A stretch of DNA of 64,000 nt, from the NCBI RefSeq assembly GCF_014205155.1, contig NZ_JACHMX010000001.1, forward strand, positions 5,332,001 to 5,396,000. Direction: 5' to 3'. Shown here one piece after another: positions 24,231 through 32,590 of the stretch. A model generated the notes under the pieces. It ran no database searches, was not told where the DNA came from, and saw only the letters and a program-made list of their open reading frames with translations. Source of the DNA: Amycolatopsis umgeniensis (GTDB taxonomy: Bacteria; Actinomycetota; Actinomycetes; Mycobacteriales; Pseudonocardiaceae). Each line of letters begins with the position of its first letter. Position 1 is the first letter of the stretch. The position numbers were made by a program, and so were the translations under genes.

Positions 24231-25442
24231 ATGATGGCGCAGGTCGCGGACGTGGAGATCGGCGGAAAACGACGCTGGCTCATCCTCGCGCTCGGCCTCG
24301 CCGCGCAGACGGCGAGCTGTTCGTTCCTCTACGGGATCCCGTTCCTGGTGCCGTCCATGCAGCGTGCGGAGGGTCTGACACTCGCCGAAGCGGGAACGGT
24401 CGTCGCGGCGCCGAGTCTTGGCCTGCTGTTCACCTTGATCCTGTGGGGCGCGGCCGCGGACCGTTACGGAGAGCGTTTGGTAATGGCCCTCGGACTGGGC
24501 GTCTCGGGGTTACTCCTCGTGTACGCGGCAGCCGGGGACCACTCGCTCGGGATCCTCTTTGGAGTGTTCCTGCTCGCCGGTGCGAGCACCGCGTCAGTGA
24601 ACGCCGCGAGCGGCCGGGCCGTCCTCGGCTGGTTCGGCCCGGCCGAGCGGGGCTTCGCGATGGGCATCCGCCAGATGGCCCAGCCGCTCGGGGTGGGCGT
24701 CGCCGCGTTCGGCCTCCCGCCGCTCGCGGATCGCTGGGGCTTCCAGGTCTCGCTCATGCTGCCCGCGCTGGCCTCGATCGTCGTCGCGCTGCTCGTCGCC
24801 TGGCTGCTGGTCGACCCGCCGCGTCCGGAGTCCGGGACGAGTGCGGGGGAGAAGCCGCCTTCGCCGTACCGGAAGCCGGCGCTGTGGCGAGTCCACGGCG
24901 CGAGCGCGCTGCTCGTCGTCCCGCAGTTCACGGTTTCGGCATTCACTCCGGTGTACCTGGTGACCATGCATCACTGGACGGCCGCGTCGGCGGGCTGGTT
25001 CGTCGGCGGCGTCCAGATCCTCGGCGCGCTGGGCAGGCTCGTGTCGGGCTACTGGTCCGACCGCGTCGGCAGCAGGCTGCGGCCGATGCGGCAGCTGGCG
25101 ATTTCGAGCGCCGCGGTGATGCTGCTGGTCGCGCTCGGGGACGCGACGGGGCCGTGGCTGGTGCTGCTCGCGCTCGTCCTGGCCGCGGTGATCACCGTGT
25201 CCGACAACGGGCTCGGGTTCACCGCGTCGGCGGAGATGGCAGGGCTCGCGTGGGCGGGGCGGGCGATGGGCACGCAGAACACCGGCCAGAACATCGCCGC
25301 CGCCCTGACCCCGCCGATGCTGGGTCTGGTCATCGGCGATTCGCGCTACGCGCTGGCCTTCTGTGTCGCCGCGGTCTTCCCGGTGCTGGCCGTGGCCCTG
25401 GTGCCCGTCAAAGACGAAAAGAGCCCCTCAGGACGAACCTGA
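24231..25442 (+). CDS. Major facilitator superfamily transporter
   Basis: 403 aa from ATG 24231 (24234 or GTG 24225 also possible). About twelve hydrophobic helices with cytoplasmic loop motif GAAADRYGERLVM after helix 2 (motif A, DRYGER) and a central loop at about 195-220. The second half repeats the pattern with SGYWSDRVGSRLRPMRQ. No drug-specific motif was recognised, and the substrate is unknown. The stop codon lies inside a strong bidirectional terminator. Confidence 0.88.
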   Translation: MMAQVADVEIGGKRRWLILALGLAAQTASCSFLYGIPFLVPSMQRAEGLTLAEAGTVVAAPSLGLLFTLILWGAAADRYGERLVMALGLGVSGLLLVYAAAGDHSLGILFGVFLLAGASTASVNAASGRAVLGWFGPAERGFAMGIRQMAQPLGVGVAAFGLPPLADRWGFQVSLMLPALASIVVALLVAWLLVDPPRPESGTSAGEKPPSPYRKPALWRVHGASALLVVPQFTVSAFTPVYLVTMHHWTAASAGWFVGGVQILGALGRLVSGYWSDRVGSRLRPMRQLAISSAAVMLLVALGDATGPWLVLLALVLAAVITVSDNGLGFTASAEMAGLAWAGRAMGTQNTGQNIAAALTPPMLGLVIGDSRYALAFCVAAVFPVLAVALVPVKDEKSPSGRT

Positions 25443-25452
25443 GGGGCTCTTT
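25418..25452. terminator. Bidirectional intrinsic terminator
   Basis: AAAGAGCCCCTCAGG and CCTGAGGGGCTCTTT form a perfect 15-bp stem with loop ACGAA, with A-tract/T-tract on both strands. It sits between the convergent MFS and acidic protein genes and contains the MFS stop codon. Confidence 0.93.
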
Positions 25453-25462
25453 CGCGGGTGGA

Positions 25463-26707
25463 TCAGACGACCGTGAGGCGGTTCTCGAAGGTCTCGACGA
25501 GCTTGCGCCACTCGGACTGCTCGGCGTCGAACGGAGCACTCGGCTCGAGGCGCGTGGGGTCCGGCCGCAGCACGAACGACACGAGCCAGCCGAGGCTTTC
25601 GTTGGCGGCGAGCGCGGTGTCGACGCTGTCGTCCTCGGCCCACTCGGCGGCGTCGGTGATCAGTTCGACGGCCAGCTCCAGCTGGGTCGGGTCGATCGAC
25701 TCGGGGCCCTCGGCGATGTCGTCGGCGATGCCGTTGAGCACGTAGGTGTTCTCGGCGTCGACGTCGATCTCGAGCTCGCCCGCGGTGGCCTTCGTGGTCA
25801 CCTCGTCCCAAGTGGACACTTGGGCGAGATCGTTGTCCGCCAGCTCCTTGCCGTCCGCGATCGCGCGGATGAGCGCCTTCTCCGAGGAGAAGACGTCGAT
25901 CTCGCCCTCGCTGCCGAGGAAGATCGGCTTGTCGTCGAGGTAGCAGCGCAGCGTGTAGTACTCGGCGCCGGAGGTGATGATCTTGATCGGATCGATGCCG
26001 ACCTCGCCCCAGAAACCGACGGGCTCGTCGTCTTCGTCCTCGTCTTCGTCATCATCGACGTCTTCGAGGCCCTCGGCGGCCGCGGCCTCGGCTTCGGCGG
26101 ACTCCGCGAGGAAGGTCGCGAGCTCCTCCGCCGTCTGCTCCAGCACCTTCTCGTCGACGTCGGGAGCGGTCACCAGACCGTCGATCGCGTCGAGCACGAT
26201 GTCCCACTTCTCGGACACGGCCTGCGAGAGGTCCGCCCAGAGGCGCTCGCCGTCGCGGCCGGAGAAGGGCAGCGTGCCCTGATCCAGCAGCGAGAAGCTC
26301 TCGTGCGCGTCGAGGACCTCGTGGACGTCGTCGAGTTCGCACACGTCCGCGAGCGAACGCACGATGCCGATGATCTCGGCCAGCTCGCCCAGCGTCCACT
26401 GGTCCGGCTTCTCGGCGACGAGCTCGGGGACGCCCACCAGGTCGTAGGTGTGGTCGTCGTCCGGGATCAGCTCGGGGACGTTCAGCGCCGGTACGACCTC
26501 CCACGCGGGGTGGTCGAGCAGGTCGTGCTGCTCTGAAGTCCGCACGAACGCGGCTAGATGCGCGGCGTCCGGGAAGGCGTACAGGTCTTCCTCGTCGCCG
26601 AGGAAGGCTTCCCACTCCTCGCCGTCTTCCCGCCAGCGCGGCGCCCAGAGAGTGACGACGTCACCCTGTGGCAGGCCGAGTTCGATCGGGATGATGTCCT
26701 GTGCCAT
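25463..26707 (-). CDS. Acidic actinobacterial protein of unknown function
   Basis: 414 aa, ATG 26707 with AAGGA close upstream. Very acidic overall, with a run of Asp/Glu at about residues 215-228 (DVDDDEDEDEDDE). No signal peptide or membrane helix, so cytosolic. Segments such as LWAPRWREDGEEWEAFLGDEEDLYAFPDAAHLAAFVR and FWGEVGIDPIKIITSGAEYYTLRCYLDDKPIFLGS look conserved and may be two repeats of a small fold. Relatives are sometimes labelled 'primosomal protein' in databases, which I would not trust. The neighbouring helicase gene is divergent. Confidence 0.8.
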   Translation of the reverse strand: MAQDIIPIELGLPQGDVVTLWAPRWREDGEEWEAFLGDEEDLYAFPDAAHLAAFVRTSEQHDLLDHPAWEVVPALNVPELIPDDDHTYDLVGVPELVAEKPDQWTLGELAEIIGIVRSLADVCELDDVHEVLDAHESFSLLDQGTLPFSGRDGERLWADLSQAVSEKWDIVLDAIDGLVTAPDVDEKVLEQTAEELATFLAESAEAEAAAAEGLEDVDDDEDEDEDDEPVGFWGEVGIDPIKIITSGAEYYTLRCYLDDKPIFLGSEGEIDVFSSEKALIRAIADGKELADNDLAQVSTWDEVTTKATAGELEIDVDAENTYVLNGIADDIAEGPESIDPTQLELAVELITDAAEWAEDDSVDTALAANESLGWLVSFVLRPDPTRLEPSAPFDAEQSEWRKLVETFENRLTVV

Positions 26708-26860
26708 TCCTTAGCCCTCTCGGATTACCGCCTGTGTGCGCGCGGCCGGATGATGCATGCCCGGTGGGTGCGCGGTACCGCGAAGCCTACGGGTTTCCGC
26801 CGATGGGCGCGATCACCCCTGGGCAAGAAGCGACCAACGGATGGCACGATAGGTCCTCTG

Positions 26861-29371
26861 ATGACTCTTACAGACCTCCTGCCTGCGGATCCCGACCCCG
26901 ACTCGCTGTTCGAAGCCTTCTCCACCTGGACGGCCGAGCGCGGGTTAGAGCTGTACCCCGCGCAGGAGGAGGCCATCATCGAAGTGGTCTCCGGCGCGAA
27001 CCTGATCCTTTCGACGCCGACGGGGTCCGGGAAGAGCCTGGTCGCCGTCGGGGCTCACTTCACCGCGCTCGCGTACGGCCGCCGCAGCTACTACACGGCA
27101 CCGATCAAGGCGCTCGTCTCGGAGAAGTTCTTCCAGCTCATCGAGATCTTCGGCGCGGAGAACGTCGGCATGATGACCGGCGACTCGGCGGTGAACGCCG
27201 ACGCGCCGATCATCTGCTGTACGGCGGAAATCCTGGCGAACATGGCGTTGCGGTTCGGTGCCGACGCGCCGGTCGGCCAGGTCATCGCGGACGAGTTCCA
27301 CTTCTACTCCGAGCCCGATCGCGGCTGGGCGTGGCAGGTGCCGCTGCTGGAACTGCCGAAGGCGCAGTTCGTGCTGATGTCGGCGACGCTGGGCGACGTG
27401 TCGTTCTTCGAGAAGGACCTCACCCGCCGGACCGGGCGGCCGACCGCGGTGGTCACCTCGGCCGAACGGCCGGTGCCGCTCACCTTCCGTTACGCGCTGA
27501 CGCCGTTGCACGAGACGATGTCCGAGCTGCTCAACGGTGGTCAGTCGCCGGTCTACGTCGTGCACTTCTCGCAGGCGGCGGCGATCGAGCGCGCGCAGAC
27601 GCTGATGAGCATCAACGTCACCACCAAGGCGGAGAAGGAGGCCATCGCCGAGCTGCTCGGTGACTTCCGCTTCGCCGCCGGGTTCGGGAAGACGCTCTCG
27701 CGGCTGGTGCGGCACGGCATCGGCGTGCACCACGCCGGAATGCTGCCGAAGTACCGGCGCCTGGTCGAGCAGCTCGCGCAAGCCGGGCTGCTGAAGGTGA
27801 TCTGCGGGACCGACACGCTCGGCGTCGGCATCAACGTACCTATTCGCACAGTGGTCTTTTCAGCGCTGACGAAGTACGACGGCGTGCGGCAGCGGCATCT
27901 CAAGGCGCGCGAGTTCCACCAGATCGCCGGGCGCGCGGGCCGGGCGGGTTACGACACCGACGGTTACGTCGTCGTGCAGGCACCGGACCACGTCGTCGAA
28001 AACGCCAAGGCGCTGGAGAAGGCGGGCGACGATCCCAAGAAGAAAAAGAAGATCGTCCGCAAGAAGGCGCCCGAAGGGTTCGTCAACTGGACGGAGAGCA
28101 CCTTCGACCGGCTGATCGCGGCCGAGCCGGAGCCGCTCACGTCGAGCTTCCACGTCAGCCACTCGATGCTGCTGAACGTCGTTTCCCGGCCGGGCAACGC
28201 GTTCGACTCGATGCGGCATCTGCTGGAGGACAACCACTCCGACCGCCCCACCCAGCGGAAACTGATCCTGCGTGCGATCGCGATCTACCGCGCGCTGCTC
28301 GCCGCCGGTGTGGTGGAACGGCTCGACGAACCCGACGAGCAGGGCCGGATCGTCCGGCTCACCGTGGACCTGCAGTTCGATTTCGCGCTGAACCAGCCGC
28401 TTTCGCCGTTCGCGCTGGCCGCGATCGAACTGCTCGACCTCGAATCGCCGTCGTATCCGCTCGACGTCGTGTCCACTGTGGAATCCACAGTGGACAATCC
28501 GAGGCCGGTCCTTTCGCAGCAGCAGTTCAAGGCGCGCGGCGAGGCCGTGCAGGCGATGAAGGCCGAAGGCATCGAGTACGACGAGCGGATGGAGCTGCTC
28601 GAGAACGTCACGTACCCGAAGCCGCTGGAGGAACTGCTGGAAGCGGCGTATTCCCGCTACCGGCAAGGACATCCGTGGGTCGACGACTACGAGCTCAAGC
28701 CGAAGTCCGTCGTGCGCGACATGTACGAGCGGGCGATGAACTTCGTCGAGTACATCGGTTTCTACCAGCTCGCGCGGTCGGAAGGGCTGGTGCTGCGGTA
28801 CCTCACCGACACCTACGACTCGCTCCGGCACACGGTGCCCGACGAGGCCAAGACGGAACCGTTGCAGGACCTCATCGAGTGGCTGGGTGAACTGGTGCGC
28901 CAGGTCGACTCGAGTCTCCTGGACGAATGGGAAGCGTTGCGGCATCCCGAAGAGGAGGGCCCGGTTTCGGCTCGTCCGCCGTCCGAGCCGCCCGCGGTCA
29001 CGCGGAACGAGCGCGCCTTCCGGGTGCTCGTGCGGAACGAACTGTTCCGGCGCGTGGAGCTGGCGTCGCGGCGTGCCTATTGGGCGCTCGGCGAGCTGGA
29101 CTCCGCGTCGGGCTGGGACGCGGACGCGTGGGAAGACGCCATCGAGGACTACTTCGACGAGCACGAAACGCTCGGCATCGGGCCGGACGCGCGCGGGCCG
29201 CAGTTGCTGATCATCGAGAAGGAGCCGGAGATCTGGCGGGTGCGGCAGATCTTCGACGATCCGGCGGGCGACCACGACTGGGGTATCGGCGCGGAGGTCG
29301 ACTTGGCCGCTTCGGACGAGGCGGGCTCGGCGGTCATCCGGATCACGGCGGTGGACCGGCTCGGGGGCTGA
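26861..29371 (+). CDS. Ski2-like DExH-box RNA helicase
   Basis: 836 aa from ATG 26861; the frame is open upstream but overlaps the divergent gene. Motif I is STPTGSGKS (51-59), motif II DEFH (144-147, the DExH form), motif III SAT, and motif VI HQIAGRAGRAGYD. A C-terminal half of about 400 residues lacks a recognised catalytic motif and may match the DUF3516 type of actinobacterial helicases. ATP-dependent RNA unwinding and turnover is inferred. Oddities: a short lower-GC codon patch at 27838-27870, and a 27-nt palindrome at 28470-28496 within the gene. Confidence 0.88.
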   Translation: MTLTDLLPADPDPDSLFEAFSTWTAERGLELYPAQEEAIIEVVSGANLILSTPTGSGKSLVAVGAHFTALAYGRRSYYTAPIKALVSEKFFQLIEIFGAENVGMMTGDSAVNADAPIICCTAEILANMALRFGADAPVGQVIADEFHFYSEPDRGWAWQVPLLELPKAQFVLMSATLGDVSFFEKDLTRRTGRPTAVVTSAERPVPLTFRYALTPLHETMSELLNGGQSPVYVVHFSQAAAIERAQTLMSINVTTKAEKEAIAELLGDFRFAAGFGKTLSRLVRHGIGVHHAGMLPKYRRLVEQLAQAGLLKVICGTDTLGVGINVPIRTVVFSALTKYDGVRQRHLKAREFHQIAGRAGRAGYDTDGYVVVQAPDHVVENAKALEKAGDDPKKKKKIVRKKAPEGFVNWTESTFDRLIAAEPEPLTSSFHVSHSMLLNVVSRPGNAFDSMRHLLEDNHSDRPTQRKLILRAIAIYRALLAAGVVERLDEPDEQGRIVRLTVDLQFDFALNQPLSPFALAAIELLDLESPSYPLDVVSTVESTVDNPRPVLSQQQFKARGEAVQAMKAEGIEYDERMELLENVTYPKPLEELLEAAYSRYRQGHPWVDDYELKPKSVVRDMYERAMNFVEYIGFYQLARSEGLVLRYLTDTYDSLRHTVPDEAKTEPLQDLIEWLGELVRQVDSSLLDEWEALRHPEEEGPVSARPPSEPPAVTRNERAFRVLVRNELFRRVELASRRAYWALGELDSASGWDADAWEDAIEDYFDEHETLGIGPDARGPQLLIIEKEPEIWRVRQIFDDPAGDHDWGIGAEVDLAASDEAGSAVIRITAVDRLGG
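28470..28496. repeat. 27-nt perfect palindrome made of two TCCACWGTGGA units, inside the helicase gene
   Basis: TGTCCACTGTGGA (28470-28482) and TCCACAGTGGACA (28484-28496) are exact complements around a single A. The codons are gtg tcc act gtg gaa tcc aca gtg gac, using rare act and aca threonine codons, which suggests constraint on the DNA rather than the protein. Confidence 0.75.
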
Positions 29372-29413
29372 AGGGGACTTTCCCCGCATGTCATGCGGGG
29401 AAAGCGCCCTTCA
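29369..29413 (+). terminator. GAAGGG long hairpin after the helicase gene
   Basis: 22-bp arms with two mismatches and a single-nt centre: TGAAGGGGACTTTCCCC outer and GCATG inner. It starts at the helicase stop codon (TGA is its first triplet) and is a degenerate member of the GTGAAGG hairpin family. Confidence 0.75.
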
Positions 29414-29469
29414 CCGCGTGAGATGAGGTGAAGGTTTCCTTCAGTTCACGGGGGAGCGGCGCGGTGAGA

Positions 29470-30063
29470 TCAGGCCGCAAGGGGCGGGAAACAGGCCTGG
29501 GCGTCGTGGCCGTCGAACCACAGCCCGACGGTGAACGCCATGGTCGCCTCCATGAGCCGCGCCCGGTCGAGCCCGCCCGCGTTCAGCGGTGTGCACCCGA
29601 TGTCGCGCACGAGACCGCTCACCACCTCGACGGCCTCCGGTGAACCGCAGAGCGGCACCGCGAGCGGGCGGCCGCCGAACACCGGGGGAGTCATCCGCCA
29701 GACGTCGACGTGACACAGGTTGAACGCCTTGACCACGTGCGCGTCCGGAGCGGCGGCGGCGATCCGCTCCGCCTGGCCGGGGACCGTCAGCACGGCGCCG
29801 GGGCCGACCGCGTTGGTGCAGTCGATCAGCACCTTGCCCGCGAGGGATTCACCCGCACTGGCAAGGACTTCCGTCACCGCCCCGGCGGGAACGGCGAGCA
29901 GGATCACCTCGCTCGCGCGAGCGGTCTCCTCCCAGGTCCCCACGCGAGCGGAGATCCTTTCGGCCTTGGCCCGGTCGCGCGCGGCGACCATCACCTCGTG
30001 CCCGGACCACTGGCCGCCGAGCGCTTCCGCCATCCCGCCCGCGCCGAAGATTCCGATACGCAT
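29470..30063 (-). CDS. NADP/F420 oxidoreductase-like dinucleotide-binding protein
   Basis: 197 aa, ATG 30063. N-terminal Rossmann fold GIFGAGGMAEAL (residues 4-15), followed by VMVAARDRAKAE, ILLAVPAGAV and IDCTNAVGPG, as in F420H2:NADP oxidoreductase (Fno) and related NADP_F420 domain proteins. HVVKAFN and VPLCGSPEAVE fit too. Exact substrate unknown; many homologues are annotated only as NAD(P)-binding. It is divergent from an HxlR regulator that likely controls it. Confidence 0.85.
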   Translation of the reverse strand: MRIGIFGAGGMAEALGGQWSGHEVMVAARDRAKAERISARVGTWEETARASEVILLAVPAGAVTEVLASAGESLAGKVLIDCTNAVGPGAVLTVPGQAERIAAAAPDAHVVKAFNLCHVDVWRMTPPVFGGRPLAVPLCGSPEAVEVVSGLVRDIGCTPLNAGGLDRARLMEATMAFTVGLWFDGHDAQACFPPLAA

Positions 30064-30112
30064 GTGCCACTCCCTAAGATCGAGTTACGACACGACCGTA
30101 GAAAGCGGCGCG

Positions 30113-30129
30113 GGTACCAAGTGGTTACC
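30113..30129. promoter_or_regulatory. Candidate HxlR operator
   Basis: GGTACCA-AG-TGGTTACC is a near-perfect dyad (one extra base in the right arm) 10 bp before the hxlR-type ATG and 50 bp from the divergent reductase start. The placement fits autoregulation plus control of the reductase; binding is inferred. Confidence 0.5.
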
Positions 30130-30138
30130 GGAGGTCCC

Positions 30139-30507
30139 ATGGACGACGTCTTCCTCGCCGACTGCCGTGCGCGGCTGGCCTTCGATCTGATGGCGAACAC
30201 GTGGAACCCCGTCGTCCTCTGGGCCCTGCGGGACGGCGCGCTCCGCCCCGCCGAGCTGCGGCGACGGCTGGGCGGGATCAGCACGAAGGTGCTCACGGAG
30301 ACTGTCCGGCGGCTCGAGTTCAACGGTCTGGTCAGCAGGCGCGACTGCGGCCGGACGGCGAAGGTCGAGTACGCGCTGACGGACCTCGGGGTCACCTTGC
30401 TGGCGCCCATCGAGGCGTTCGGGGAGTGGGCCTTCCGGCACGGTGACGACGTGATGGCGGCCCAGGACGAGGCGGTCAAGCGGGCGGGCGAGCCTCGGCC
30501 AGCTTGA
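30139..30507 (+). CDS. HxlR-family transcriptional regulator
   Basis: 122 aa from ATG 30139 with GGAGG 5 bp upstream. Winged helix of the HxlR type: LMANTWNPVVLWALRDGALRPAELRRRLGGISTKVLTETVRRLEFNGLVSRR, then VEYALTDLGVTLLAPI. No cysteine lies near the N-terminus at the usual redox position except Cys9, so quinone/aldehyde sensing via that Cys is possible. Its 3' end overlaps the convergent SorC-type gene by 32 bp. Confidence 0.92.
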   Translation: MDDVFLADCRARLAFDLMANTWNPVVLWALRDGALRPAELRRRLGGISTKVLTETVRRLEFNGLVSRRDCGRTAKVEYALTDLGVTLLAPIEAFGEWAFRHGDDVMAAQDEAVKRAGEPRPA

Positions 30508-31456
30508 GGAGCGGGGCGGCCGCCGCGGCGTCGGTGATCAGCGTCGAAACCATGCCGGAGCGCAGGACGGCGTCTATCGCTTCGGCCTTCGGCTCCGTGT
30601 AGCCCAGCGCGATCACCTCGGGGACCGCCAGCAGTTCCTCGGCGCTTATGGCCAGCACGTGGTGGGCCAGCCCCGTCGACATCGGTGTGCCGTCGGCGTC
30701 GAACAGGCGCGCGGAAACCTCGGCTTTGGCACCTCGTTTCGCTATGGCGCTCCGCTCCGTTTCGTCGAGCGCGTCGTAGACCGTCGACTCCTCGGGCTTC
30801 CACGCGCCGATGCTGACGACGGCCTTGGTCAGGTTCTTGAACTGCCCGAAGGTTTCCGCGATCCCGGGCTGCCTGCGCAGTGTCTCGGTGGTGCGGCGGT
30901 CGGGGAGGACGAGCGGGCCGAAGATCGGGTACGCCTGCCCGCCGGAGACCGAGGCGACCCGGCTGACCGTCTCCACCGAGCGGTCCCGCATGTCCATCCC
31001 CGCCTGGACACCGCACAGCTGGACGACCGGGCATTTCGGCAGCGACTGGATCGCGTCGGTCATCGCGTTCACGGACCGTGCCCAAGACAGGCCGAGAACG
31101 TCGCCGGGAGTGAGGATTTCGGTCAGGAGCCGGGCCGCGAGCGTGCCGATCTTCCGCCGGGCGACTTGGCGGGATTCCGGTTCGGGCGCTCGTTCGAGCA
31201 CGAGGACCCTGTCCAGCCGGTACGCGGCGCGGATTTCCTCGGACAGCACGAGATCGACCGGCGCCGGCAGCTGGAACTCGACCTTGACGATGCCGCTTTC
31301 CCTGGCGGTGTCGAGCATCCGGGCGACCTTGAACCGGCTGATGCCGAACTCCTCGGCGATCTCCAGTTTCGAGGCGCCCTGTTCGTAGAACCGCCGGGCC
31401 ACCGCGGCCAGGCGTAGCGACTCCACCAGGCCGGGACCCTGTTTCTTCCCGCTCAT
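30476..31456 (-). CDS. SorC/DeoR-type sugar-binding transcriptional regulator
   Basis: 326 aa from ATG 31456 (MSGKKQGPGLVESLRL). N-terminal helix-turn-helix: VARRFYEQGASKLEIAEEFGISRFKVARMLDTARESGIV. The remaining roughly 260 residues match the sugar-phosphate-binding domain (GDVLGLSWARSVNAMTDAI, VVQLCGV, GLAHHVLAISAEEL, ALGYTEPKAEAIDAVLRSG). It presumably senses a phosphorylated polyol/sugar and controls the divergent dehydrogenase-transporter operon. Palindromes in the 129-bp spacer, one over its own start codon, support autoregulation. Confidence 0.93.
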   Translation of the reverse strand: MSGKKQGPGLVESLRLAAVARRFYEQGASKLEIAEEFGISRFKVARMLDTARESGIVKVEFQLPAPVDLVLSEEIRAAYRLDRVLVLERAPEPESRQVARRKIGTLAARLLTEILTPGDVLGLSWARSVNAMTDAIQSLPKCPVVQLCGVQAGMDMRDRSVETVSRVASVSGGQAYPIFGPLVLPDRRTTETLRRQPGIAETFGQFKNLTKAVVSIGAWKPEESTVYDALDETERSAIAKRGAKAEVSARLFDADGTPMSTGLAHHVLAISAEELLAVPEVIALGYTEPKAEAIDAVLRSGMVSTLITDAAAAAPLLKLAEARPPA

Positions 31457-31462
31457 TTGAGC
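31451..31462. promoter_or_regulatory. SorC-type operator box 1 (over the regulator start codon)
   Basis: GCTCA-TT-TGAGC, a perfect dyad covering the ATG of the regulator. An identical 12-mer occurs at 31555. Confidence 0.6.
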
Positions 31463-31510
31463 ACTATACCGCGAAATCAACCCGAAAGGTTGACGTAACA
31501 CTTGGAAAAA

Positions 31511-31527
31511 GTTCACCATGCCTGAAC
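31511..31527. promoter_or_regulatory. Dyad GTTCA-N7-TGAAC between the two boxes
   Basis: Half-sites TGAAC resemble TGAGC of the flanking boxes. Located midway in the divergent promoter region; possibly a third regulator site. Confidence 0.4.
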
Positions 31528-31554
31528 ATGCAGTCCGAAGCATAGGCCCACCCC

Positions 31555-31566
31555 GCTCATTTGAGC
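31555..31566. promoter_or_regulatory. SorC-type operator box 2 (before the dehydrogenase gene)
   Basis: Identical GCTCATTTGAGC, 20 bp before the dehydrogenase ATG and just upstream of its ribosome binding site, 104 bp from box 1. Suited to repression by roadblock or looping. Confidence 0.6.
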
Positions 31567-31585
31567 GGAGAGAAGAGGAGCTGGC

Positions 31586-32590
31586 ATGCGTGCCGCGATC
31601 GTGGACAAGCCCGGGGAGATCAGGGTCGGCGAGGTGCCCGATCCCAAACCGGGGGATCGCCAGGTCGTCGTCAAGGTGGGTGCCTGCGGGATCTGCGGGA
31701 CCGACCTCCACATCGCCGACGGGCACTTCCCGCCGACGCCCTATCCGATCGTCCCCGGCCACGAGTTCGCCGGCGAGATCGTCGAACTCGGCGCCGACGT
31801 GCCGGGCGGCTGGAAGGTCGGCGACCGGGTGGCCGTCGACCCGTCGCTGTTCTGCGGCTACTGCAAGCCTTGCCGGTCCGGCCGCGGCAACCTCTGCGAG
31901 AACTGGAACGCGACCGGCGACACCGTGAACGGCGCTTTCGCCGAGTACGTCGCCGTTCCGTCGGCGAACTGCTATCGCATGCCGGACACGATGACCTGGG
32001 AACAGGGCGCGCTCGTCGAGCCGGTTTCGTGCGCCGTCCACGGCGTGCGGCGGATCGGCGTCGAGGCGGGCGAGCGGTTCCTCGTCGTCGGCGCGGGCAC
32101 GATGGGCCTGATCATGCAGCAGTTGTTGCAGCGTGCGGGCGCCCACGTGACGGTGGTCGACCGCAACACCTCCCGCCTCGGCCGCGCCAAGGATCTCGGC
32201 GCCGTCGCGGTCGCGGGTGACGTGAAGGACTTGGACGACGAGAAGTTCGACGCCGCCGCGGACTGCACCGGCGCCGCGCCCGCCATCGAAGCGGCCTTCG
32301 ACTCGCTCCAGCGCGGAGGCCGCTTGCTGGTCTTCGGGGTCGCGCCCGCCGAAGCGCGTGTCGCGCTTTCGCCGTTCCGGATCTACAACGACGAAATCAC
32401 CGTCGTCGGCTCGATGGCCGTCATGAACAGCTTCGGCGCCGCGCTCGACCTGGTCGCCGACGGCGCCGTCGACACCGCCGCGCTGCTCACCGACACGCTG
32501 CCGCTGGAGCAGTACCCCGACGCGCTCGCCCTCATGCGCAGTGGCGCCGGCTTGAAGGTGCAGGTCTTACCGGGAGGCGAAAGTGCGTAA
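31586..32590 (+). CDS. Zinc-dependent alcohol/polyol dehydrogenase
   Basis: 334 aa, ATG 31586 with AGAGGAG upstream. Medium-chain dehydrogenase: catalytic zinc ligands Cys37 (GICGTD), His59-Glu60 (GHEFAGE); structural zinc cluster CGYCKPCRSGRGNLCEN; NAD-binding VVGAGTMGLI. The relation to sorbitol/xylitol-type dehydrogenases and the attached sugar ABC transporter suggest oxidation of an imported polyol. The stop overlaps the next gene by 8 bp. Confidence 0.93.
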   Translation: MRAAIVDKPGEIRVGEVPDPKPGDRQVVVKVGACGICGTDLHIADGHFPPTPYPIVPGHEFAGEIVELGADVPGGWKVGDRVAVDPSLFCGYCKPCRSGRGNLCENWNATGDTVNGAFAEYVAVPSANCYRMPDTMTWEQGALVEPVSCAVHGVRRIGVEAGERFLVVGAGTMGLIMQQLLQRAGAHVTVVDRNTSRLGRAKDLGAVAVAGDVKDLDDEKFDAAADCTGAAPAIEAAFDSLQRGGRLLVFGVAPAEARVALSPFRIYNDEITVVGSMAVMNSFGAALDLVADGAVDTAALLTDTLPLEQYPDALALMRSGAGLKVQVLPGGESA

